NCBI GenBank assembly: GCA_023333565.1
Contig: JAJKFH010001473.1
Location: 1 to 64,000 of the forward strand
Length of the DNA: 64,000 nucleotides
Origin: Puffinus mauretanicus
Taxonomy: Eukaryota; Chordata; Aves; Procellariiformes; Procellariidae
Reading direction: 5' to 3'
In this document: positions 46,175 to 64,000 of the stretch, in pieces
Numbering within the stretch: position 1 is the stretch's first letter
How the letters are laid out: the number at the start of each line of letters is the position of its first letter
The notes under the pieces: generated by a model
Told to the model about the DNA's origin: nothing
Seen by the model: only the letters and a program-made list of their open reading frames with translations
The model's database searches: none
Made by a program: the position numbers and the translations under genes

Positions 46175-49100
46175 GCTGTGTGAACGTGACACGTGCTGAT
46201 GTGCAGTCACTGCCCGTTGTGTTTACAGTGCCAGGTGCTGTAGCTGGACTTGCCTTTGCTCTCGGTATCAATGTCTCCCCCCAGAAGGCAGTCGTGTACA
46301 TAGTTTACAGACACTTTGACGTTTCTTTTTATGAGGGAAGGGGGAGCTTTTCGCAGAAACAGCTATTTATGACCTATGTTTGCCCAGACAGACAAGTTCT
46401 AGACCAAGCTGCTGCAGTTGGGTGACTTCCACTTTTGTTGTGTGGTCATCCACCCTTAAGAAAAGAAAAACTCCTAGAGCTGTGTGTTACTTTTAGAGGC
46501 TCTTGCACTAGAGACGGTCTCAGTTTAGATGAAGTTTTAAGAGAATGTTACAGTGAACTATGTGCAAATTGATGTTTCTCCCAAATACCAGAGCCAGCTT
46601 CACCCACTGAAACCCCACCCTCTCTTCCTTGTGATCTCGTGCTGTGATGTGCCGATGTTTTTTTGCATGTACATTTGAAAATAAAAAAAAAAAAAAGCAA
46701 ACTGTAAGTGGAAATCTGAAGCTTGCCTCAGCACGGTCAGACAAACTGCACGCACGAGCAGGCAGCTGGCTCCCTGCAGACCCACGAAGGTTGGCCTGGG
46801 CTCCGCAGGAGATCGGCCCATCCGTTACCTTTCCCAGGAACTAGGTATCCTGGAGGAAAGCAGCAACTAGTGTTGGCGGCTGTTCACACCTTAACGGAGT
46901 CAGCGAACTCATAGCAGAGTCACAGTTAGTTGCAAGAGGAACTAGAATCCCAGCGTGAATAAATAAATACGGTGAAGAGCCACGCTAGACCTGGAGCTAC
47001 TGACGCAAAGGAGTCCGACGGTGACGAGAGAGTTCAAGCACGGGAGCCGCTCAGGAGGTTCATACCCTAGAGCTAAGGGAAGAAACGGCCACCTGTTAGG
47101 TTTCCAATTTTGAGGCCAGATTCTGCCTGAAAGGAGCAGAAACCAGAAAGGTGGACACCGGCACCACAGCTGACAGAGCCCGAAAGCTATCAGGCTTGCC
47201 AAGCGAGTCCTGCGGCTTCTCTTACCAAATAGAGCTGCTTTTAGCATCAACAGCCAGGTATCAGAGTTCAGTGACTGCGGGTGAATCTGCTCCCAACCCT
47301 GTCTGGCAGTTGGAAGTCTCCTCGCAGTGACAAGAGACTTGGGGAGACAGCGACAGCAGCGACAGCGAGCATTAAGTGGGAAGGGGCAGAGGTAGCTGTG
47401 TGTACGTACGCAGAAGGGATCCGACCCTTCGGCAGCCTAGGGGTATCAACGTGCATCCCAAAGCACCTATGGACATCAGGGAATTGAGTCTCACGGCTAT
47501 CGTAGGACTTGGGGAACGCGTACTGGTGAGGAAATAATAGCAGGAAGAGGCTAAGCCCGCTCTGCAGCAGAGCAAAGAGCAGAATCACACGCACCTTGGG
47601 CAACACCCAGACTTTTTGGCTTTCCCCTTTTGCTCTGCATGGTCAAGAGACAGAACAATTGCTCTCATCAAGCAGGGAGGTGCAGGTCCTTGGCTGTGAC
47701 ACGCCAACGTACTTGCTGAGAAGGAGGGTTTGGGAATGCCCCCTGCTCTCTGAAATGCCCAGATGTGTTTCTCTCCTGCCTTTGCGGACAGGAGAGTAAA
47801 GGTGAATAAAAACCTCAGTCTCGAGGTGACAGAGTGACCACGAGATGAAAAACGCTCCCCTCTGCTCACACAATTTCCCTCGTGCTCACGAGTGACTCAA
47901 AAAAATCATCTGGACGACAGCCAAGTAAAGCAAACGTGTGTGTGAATGGAATGTGGCTGCGTACAGCGCTCTGCCCTCGACAGTTGCCCACTCCAGCCCC
48001 GGGCCTGCCAGCAGCACTAAATCTCTCCCCGTGACTGCAAACACCAAAGGAACACGCTGATTTATGGTTCCTTTAAGTAAGAGAAGCAGAGTGTAAAACG
48101 AGAATATTTTCTGGATGAAAAATTAAAGAGATGTTTTTGTTAGTTCCTCATTCTAGGATCATGTGTAATTTACCTTATTGGTTTTAAAGTTCCACTTGAA
48201 AGGAAAAGTGACATCAACAGGAGTTAAAGCAACAGGCTGAAAAAAGTCCTGACACACTTAACTTCACATTCTGAGAGATCTAAACCAAGAAGAAATGGAG
48301 GAAAAACAAAGCAGAGAATTAACTAACCTAATGATCCTTGGCTCTCTCTTAGTTAAGGACCTCAGAACTCCTTGCATGCATTAATTAATTATCCCTCATT
48401 ACTCCCCAGCCAAGTAGGTGTTATTTATTTCAGAGACGAGTAAACAGAGACATAGAACATGTTACGACTAGCTTCCACGGCCACACAGAAAGACAGTGGG
48501 TAAGTTAAAACAGAAAAAAAAACTTGACATCCCGTTTGCTTAACTACCAGCCAAAATGCACATTTGACTGAAAACAAGAGTTGAGAACAATTAAAAGTGG
48601 AGAAAACACAGAACCAGGAGATGGAAACCAAGCAGAGAATGGCAAAGCCCATGCCAGAAGACAAGAAACAGAAGGACTATAGTGACACAAAAAGACTTGT
48701 GTGAGTGAAGGATCCTACACAATAATTAACCCCCAAGCAAGAACGCCTACACAAGTCTGACACTGCTTTCTTAAGTTCTCAACCATCTTAGAACTTGGTC
48801 CTTTGGGTTCTTCTCCTTGGTATTGCAGGGCTTTAGTGTTTATTTCTGGTCTGGTTTGTGTTTGGGAGGATGTGAGAGGACCAATCTACCCGAATCCTGC
48901 TCTAAATCTTTTTTTTTTCCCTGAGTCTCCCACTCTGGGAAATACAGGCTTATTCACTTATTGATTTCAGCTACTTGGGATTAATTTAGCTGAATCTCTT
49001 TGCAGCCTTTGGAGATAAAGCTGAACCTACCAGTTTGATTGACTGCCCGAGGACTTTTTTCCCTTGTTTAGCTTTATGCCAGTCACTGTCCTAACAGCTT

Positions 49101-52100
49101 CCTGCACTTGCTTCCATGAGCCTGTCCTGATCAAACGAAGAGGTACAAGACAGTATCATAATCCTGTGGTACAAGAAACGAAGACAAGGCTTCCTGGGTT
49201 CCTAATTCTTCTTTCATTCTCAGGTTTCCAGAGGTCTCCCTTGCCAGTTTACATCTTGTGAAAGATACTGGAGCAACCTTTTAGCTTTAATTGCTAAATA
49301 TGTTTCCAGTGACAGGACCCAAAAAAGCTGGATTTGGAAATAACAGCTTTTCCCGACACTCACAGGGACACTTGCTCGCCCTGTGTATACGGCTTTGCTT
49401 TATTTCCAGCTGCTACCACGCATCCACGCAAGTCAGATCCACAGCAGCCCTCCCCTTATGTTTGTCAATGCCAGAAATACCTGTAATTGCCACTCCGACT
49501 TTATTCCAGCAAGAGCAGGTAGCCCATGCAGTTAGGAAGAAAAGAGCTGCAAAACTCCTGCTCCGTGCTTCTCACTTACAGAGGTCTTGGGGCCCTCTGC
49601 CTAAGTGAGAATTAAACTGATTCATCACGCAGGACTGCACATATAGCTACAGACTCCTTCGAGGCGCAGAGGAAAGCAAGAGAATACTCCCTGGCTTCTT
49701 CTAGCCATTACCTGGCACATCCAGTTGAAGGAAAGAAAATTGTTGGTATTCCTTTCACTTTTCAGAAAGGAATTTGCCAAATTTGCCAGGGCTACAAGTT
49801 GATTTAATCTAGAAACTTTTCCAAGGGAGGTGGTAAACTGAGGAAGGCAACAATTGCAGGTAGTGACCATCACCGCAATACTCCCCTCCACGGGAAGGTT
49901 CCGTCATTCTCTGCTATGCGAAGTTATTTTACATTTACGTTACACATGTAGCGAAAGATGTACGAGGACATTCTTTATTCAGAATAAAACTTGCAGCTGC
50001 CTAATATTGTCTCAGAAAGCATTTCTCTCCTCGATGGCACAGGGAAACAGGATGAAGCAGCATATTCCTCTCCCCCCTCTCCCTAGTCACAAGTTGACTG
50101 AACCCTGTGAGAGTTTGGCTCATCGATGACAACACAAGTGCCTGGCAGCTCAGTGGTTAACGTGTTGGAGCAAGTAATAATAGAGTGGCTCAGGCTCCTG
50201 AGAAGGAGGAGGCATAACTGGGCTTAAGAGGGGGCCCAGTGCACCTTAAACATAATGAAAAATGGCTTTTCTGCTGACAGGCTGACATTTCAATACAATG
50301 TCAACAACATGTAAAGCACCTTCGCTCCTGTATAACGGCATCCTTAATAAAGCTATTCACACCACAGACATTTATGACTAATGGGGTGCTGCCTGGTATA
50401 AATAAAACTCGGAAGACTCACTAAAAATAGATTTCTCCTCCTTTTCTGGTAGCACTTGCCCCCTCTCTAAATTCATTTTGAAGCAACGCTACCGTCACCT
50501 TTTTCTCCCAACTTTTCTGCCGGAAGATAAAACGGCTCTTTACGTTTCAAATGCACAGCATTTGATAAAAGCAAACAAAGAGTTTTCTGCAAGCGTGCAT
50601 ATATGTTTTTAGACATGACTCCAGCATCTTCCTACGTTCCCATCGCTGCTGAAATGCAGCCACCTCTGTGAGACAGACAACAGCAACGCCGACAGCCAGC
50701 TTTGTGATTCGGGCTCTGCTAAAAGCTGGAACAGATCAACTTAATCTGCTGTCCCTCTCCCCAAAGGAGTTAAACTCTGCCCAACTGGAAAATGCACGCG
50801 ATGTTTGCCAACCACCACGGGCTCAAAGGCGAACGCTTGGACTTACGCCTGGCTGAAACACGAATAAGGATTAATGTGTCCCAGGAAGGGGGTATGAACC
50901 CCTGGGAACCAGGTCAAAGCCAAGTTTCCCGGTCCATGCCTCACCCTCTCTTAGAGATATTAAAAAAAACCTCACAAAACAGCAAAGCTGTCCTGTACTT
51001 TCAGACAAAGACTCTGGCGCTGTACACAATGGTATCTGCTTGTCATCTGCTGCCTGCACACTTCTGGAAAATTTTGGTTTATGGTTCCCTGTAAGTTTTC
51101 CGGAAGACCAAGTTCCTACTCCGGACAGCAGCAAAGCTGTTCCTCTGAAGCTGCGTTGGTGTAACTAGGTTGTAGAAGCTCATTTCTCCTTCCTGGTCTC
51201 CAGCACCCCAAAGGACTTTCCAGAAGGGTTAAACTTCTGCTGGGAGAGATTCTCAGTCCCGCTAACAGCACGTTAAACAGACCTACGGTGATTTTCGGAC
51301 ACGGCACACTGGAGGAGACCCAAGGCTCCTAGATCGCAGCGCCCCAAAGCTCTCCCTCCACAGAAGCGCTCACAGATCGCATAAGCCCGGGTCTTAATCC
51401 CACGCCTCGTTAGACCATCTATGGTTTCTTCTATGTTTTAATTTTTTTTTCACTAGTTACAGCCCAGAAACAACCTCTCCTTAGAGCTGGGCTCTTTGTT
51501 GCCCCGTTTAAGAACAACCGGAGGTGTCCCCCCACACCCCCGCGCTGGAAGATCTCTGTTGCGCTGTCGATAGAGCAGCCAGGGCTCTGAAGTCCGCAGT
51601 TTTTCTGCTGGTGGGAAGACTCCCTCTGCTGTTCTAAACCAGCAGAAGGCCCGGGGCTACAGCCCCTCGCGGCTCCCCCAAAACTGGGAGCCGCACAGGA
51701 TGTTTTCAAGTGGGTCAAGCTGGGACATTTACAGTCAAGAAATGTCCCTGTCGTCGGTCCAGCTCAGAGAGCAGCTTCCATCAGCAGTGGGAAAAGCCAG
51801 AACTGGCTTTGGATCTTGAAAAGTGTTTTTTTATTGGGACGAAGGAGAATATTGTGCTTAATTATCAAAGGAACTGTCGAAGAATAGACTACAGAAAAAG
51901 AGGTAAAGGCTGATTTTAGCTTTTGGTTCCTATTCAAGCACATCTGCAGGTTGCTGCTGGTCCTTTGGTGTCGCTTCAACACAGTTCTGTAATTTATTTA
52001 CTTCTAAAGTTTTTAGAGGCAACTCAGCAGGCAAAACCCAGCGTTATCAGCACACAAGTGCTGACGGATCGGGAACGCTCTGACGTCCCGGTCAGAGTCC

Positions 52101-52856
52101 AGCTGCCTGCTGAAGACAAGCGTAGTGTGACCAGAACCAAGAAAACCACATCGCAGGGCTGCGCTTCGTTTTTCAGAGGGGAAAAACCAACCCAACCAAG
52201 CATCGGAACGATACTCCAGAGAACAGAAAGACTTTTCATTCACTCCTGAAGATGACTTTTAATTCCAAGGCTCCCCTATGAAAAAAACAGCACAAATAAA
52301 CGCATCAGGCAGGCTCCGTGCGTATGCAGCCCCCTAGTTATGAGGTACAGTAGATAACCACATCAGGTCATGGGAGTATCTCACATTCAGGTGATTTCTA
52401 TACGCTAAGTAACATGTTATTTACTTTAACGTTGCTCCGTAGATGTTTACAAGATCATTAGCAGAGCGCCGCAAGCTGACCTACCCCAACAAAACCATTT
52501 AGTACATATTACTGTACAAAACCGATGACCGGGTTAATAGATTTGGACAAAAATCATGACTTTACCTCAGCAAGATTGCTTTCCTCCCAGAGCCTTTTGC
52601 CACAGGGTATCGGCTTAGTCCGACACTGAGAATGACCAACCCATTTGGAGAAATACGCTGTTGTGTTCACATCCATAATGGCCACACACACGTCACTGAA
52701 AGCCCCTGACGACCAAGCCAATGAATTACCACACTTTTAGCCTAGATGTACTTCTTGGCTGCGCTTTTTCTGAGGAGGCTAAGTCCGAATTTACAGGGAC
52801 AGGAAGGGAAGGCGGGTGGGAGAAAAACGCAGGTCTCTGTATTCTGGGCCATACTA
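46175..52856. other. gene-poor AT-rich DNA between the LMX1-type gene and CHCHD5
   Basis: No protein exon or RNA gene was recognised on either strand. A MIR-like fragment lies near 48375-48515. The stretch at about 50200-50410 has several TTAATAAA/TAAATAAA and homeodomain-like cores and no repeat signature, so it could be conserved regulatory DNA. Confidence 0.5.
48375..48515. repeat. MIR-like SINE fragment
   Basis: Reads in MIR order: tatccctcattactccccag, aagtaggtgttatttatttc, agagacgagtaaacagagac, then gccacacagaaagacagtgg and gtaagttaaaacag. This follows the pattern of the MIR core and its flank. It is diverged, as expected of an ancient insertion. Confidence 0.5.
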
Positions 52857-53330
52857 TCCATAGAATCACAGAATCATAGAATGGTTTGGGTGGGAAGGGA
52901 CCTTCACAGGTCACCCAGTCCAACCCCCTGCCGTGGGCAGGGACATCTCCAACCAGATCAGGGTGCCCAGAGCCCCGTCCAACCTGACCTTGGGTGTCCC
53001 CAGGGATGGGGCATCCACCACCTCCCTGGGCAACCTGTGCCAGGGTCTCACCACCCTCAAGCATAAAGAATTTCTTCCTTAGATCTAGTCTGAATCTCTC
53101 CTCTTTCAGTTTAAAACCATTCCCCCTTGTCCTGTCGCAACAGGCCCTGCTAAAAAGTTTGCCCCCATCTTTCTTACAAGCCCCCTTTAAGTACTGAAAG
53201 GCTGCCATAAGGTCTCCCCAAAGCCTTCTCTTCTCCAGGCTGAACAACCCCAACTCTCTCAGCCTTCCCTCACGGCAGAGGTGTTCCATCCTCCTGATCA
53301 TTTTTGGGGCCCACTCCAGCTGCTTACGTG
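52857..53330 (-). mobile_element. CR1 LINE, 5'-truncated, minus orientation
   Basis: Begins with the reverse complement of the CR1 3' repeat (atagaatcacagaatcatag) and extends about 470 bases. It includes reverse-strand remnants of the end of the CR1 ORF2 ([18 protein letters not shown] in the minus frame). It lies directly downstream of the last CHCHD5 coding exon and is the same subfamily as the 60240-60912 copy. Confidence 0.95.
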
Positions 53331-53430
53331 AGCGGCTCCCAAGCAGACGTGGAGAGCGCCTGTCAGCAGGAGGGCTCTGGAGCACAGGTCTAGAGGGAAA
53401 GCATCCCCGCTCTGCAGCCCGACACTCACC

Positions 53431-53922
53431 TCACGTGGAGAGCTTCACCTGGTCGGCGCACAGCAGGAAGGCGTTGACGTGGTCGCTGCAGTTCATGACG
53501 GAGGCTTGGTTCTCCTTCAGGCACTGCTCGAAGGCGGCGAACGGCTCCGCGCAATCCCGGCGGATCTGCTGCACGATCGGGCTGAGGGACAACACCGGGC
53601 CCTCAGCTCCCGGGAGCCGTAGGGCCCAACCCTGGCAGACCCAACCCAACCCGACCCCGACCCCCCCCCCCCTCCCCGCACTCACTGGGCGGCGGCGCAG
53701 CGGGACATGCTGAGGCGGAGACGGTGACAGTCCCGTTGCCAGGAGGCCGGGCTGGCGGCCACGCACCGCCCGTACTGCTCCATCTCGCTGCGGCAGTAGC
53801 GTGCCGTGATCTCCAGGGCCGCCTGCCTACGGGGAGACGGCAAAGTTAACGCGGGGGCTGGGGCGGGGGGGCGGCAGCGCGGCCTGGCCCGGCCCGGTCC
53901 CCCCGCCGCCCCCTACTCACAT
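53431..53922 (-). CDS. CHCHD5: CHCHD5 twin-CX9C mitochondrial protein, 3 coding exons
   Basis: CHCHD5 is a small intermembrane-space protein oxidatively folded by the MIA40 pathway. Exons are 53922-53921 (only the AT of the start codon), 53826-53686 and 53581-53431. They total 294 nt, encoding 97 residues, with GT-AG introns. The protein begins [20 protein letters not shown], matching human MQAALEVTARYC, and has four CX9C motifs: [33 protein letters not shown] and [11 protein letters not shown]. This is the two-CHCH layout specific to CHCHD5. The ATG is split by the first intron (AT|G). The TGA used here is overlapped by a donor-like sequence (AC|GTGAGG and G|GTGAGT), so a longer alternative C-terminus encoded further left is possible. 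It is transcribed divergently from ATP13A1. Confidence 0.93.
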
Positions 53923-54196
53923 GCCGCCGCCGCCGGAGCTCCGGCCGCCACCTCTCTGCGCATGCGCGGCCACCACTCTACAGCGGTTGCGCATGCGTGG
54001 CGCCGTGAGGCTGCGCATGCGCAGCCGCCGCGCCCCCCCCCCCCGGCGCCACGCATGCGCAACCGCGTGGACGCAGCGGTGCCGCCCCTCCCGCGCAGCG
54101 CTCAAGCTGACCAGTGCGCAGGCGCTGAGTGCCGCGCGCGAGCCCCCCCCCTCCCCTCCCCGGAAGCGGAAGTGGGTCGTTGCGGTCTCTCGGAAG
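53923..54196. promoter_or_regulatory. bidirectional CHCHD5/ATP13A1 promoter with an NRF1-type array
   Basis: NRF1-type cores (tgcgcatgcgca and variants) occur at 53957-53968, 53988-53999, 54012-54023, 54051-54062 and, weaker, 54115-54126. Sites two and four lie in a perfect 22-bp inverted repeat (53983-54004 and 54045-54066), and site three is an 18-bp palindrome (54009-54026) in the middle. A tandem ETS/GABP pair (ccggaagcggaagtg) is at 54160-54174. An AAGATGGCGG motif spans the ATP13A1 start codon at 54194-54203. There is no TATA box. Confidence 0.8.
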
Positions 54197-63577
<9,381 letters not shown>

Positions 63578-64000
63578 GTATATCTGTCTGTTTAAGTTAA
63601 CCCAGTACCTGTTAAAGGAAACAGAGGTGGCGTGAGCAGGGAAGAGGCGTGGGACTCTTTTGGGATGTGGTTGCCCAAAGCTGCTGTAACCGTGTTGTTT
63701 TTACGATCTGGATCTTCTGGGAAGGTCGAAGCCTCTGCGTTGTGCTCCCAGGTTTGAATTCCTGTGCATCGTTGATCAATACTTCTGCTTCCCTGTTTGT
63801 AAAGCAGGGTCAACTCTTTCCTTGTAGCAATTGAAGAGGCTTAGCACCGAACTTCTTAGCTGTGAACCTGCTTTTACGTGGGGATGGGCATGCGTAATTG
63901 TTTTCAGGGCTGTCTCTGTGGAGCTTTGTGCCAAAGAAGCCTTTCTTCTAGAGCCGCTGGGCACTGTCCAGGGTTGCTGTGTGCATCTCAGAGCACCAGT
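63578..64000 (+). other. ATP13A1 intron 15, incomplete
   Basis: Starts with the donor GTATAT after the CAG CAG codons of exon 15. No acceptor followed by the next ATP13A1 segment was recognised before the window ends. Confidence 0.7.

Noticed and set aside
52554..52720. Short minus-strand frame reading VAIMDVNTTAYFSKWVGH and onward, ending at a TGA
   Set aside because: It looked protein-like as a possible CHCHD5 last exon, but it does not resemble the CHCHD5 tail and has no convincing acceptor or poly(A) signal.
52726..53385. 219-codon minus-strand frame with [12 protein letters not shown]
   Set aside because: This is the CR1 element's decayed ORF2 end plus flank, not a host gene. The same peptide recurs in the CR1 at 60.4 kb.

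Overview
This is nuclear DNA from a vertebrate, almost certainly a bird. The genes are compact, intron-bearing and GC-rich with CpG-island promoters. Four clear CR1 retrotransposon copies are present, and one gene is the orthologue of chicken hepatic lectin. The gene set matches the human chromosome 19p13 neighbourhood as known for PIN1, UBL5, FBXL12 and ATP13A1. All gene models below were built by hand from reading frames and splice sites. Five of the seven reading frames are complete in the window; PIN1 and ATP13A1 run off its ends.

Layout, left to right. 1-4.9 kb: AT-rich DNA without a recognised gene, probably PIN1 intron 2. 4.9-6.64 kb: PIN1 exons 2 and 1 (minus strand). 7.16-7.73 kb: UBL5 (minus), head to head with FBXL12 (plus, 8.03-9.59 kb). 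12.6-15.9 kb: a six-exon C-type lectin (plus). 16.9-17.8 kb: a 55-bp minisatellite. 17.8-19.1 kb: a GC-rich island. 19.1-44.3 kb: an eight-exon LMX1-family LIM-homeodomain gene (plus), whose 18.4-kb second intron holds pentanucleotide satellites, two minisatellites and AT-rich islands. 44.3-53.4 kb: 3' UTR and gene-poor DNA. 53.4-53.9 kb: CHCHD5 (minus), head to head with ATP13A1 (plus, exons 1-15, running off the right end).

The most interesting item is the LMX1 gene. Its open frame is intact (386 codons), all junctions are GT-AG, and the homeodomain and C-terminus are conserved. Yet it differs throughout from both LMX1A and LMX1B, and it sits next to ATP13A1. In human, ATP13A1 is close to PBX4 at 19p13.11, while LMX1A and LMX1B lie with PBX1 and PBX3 on 1q23 and 9q33. 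This fits a third LMX1 ohnologue of the 1q/6p/9q/19p paralogon, apparently absent from mammals. Other points of note are the CHCHD5/ATP13A1 promoter, built from an inverted array of NRF1-type sites; a 15-mer ETS element shared with the UBL5/FBXL12 promoter; a CHCHD5 start codon split by an intron; a probable GC donor in PIN1; and loss of the tail tyrosine in the hepatic lectin.

The genes do not form one pathway. PIN1, UBL5, FBXL12, CHCHD5 and ATP13A1 are housekeeping genes (phospho-isomerase, splicing modifier, SCF substrate receptor, mitochondrial intermembrane-space protein, ER helix dislocase). The lectin is a tissue-restricted endocytic receptor and LMX1 a developmental regulator.
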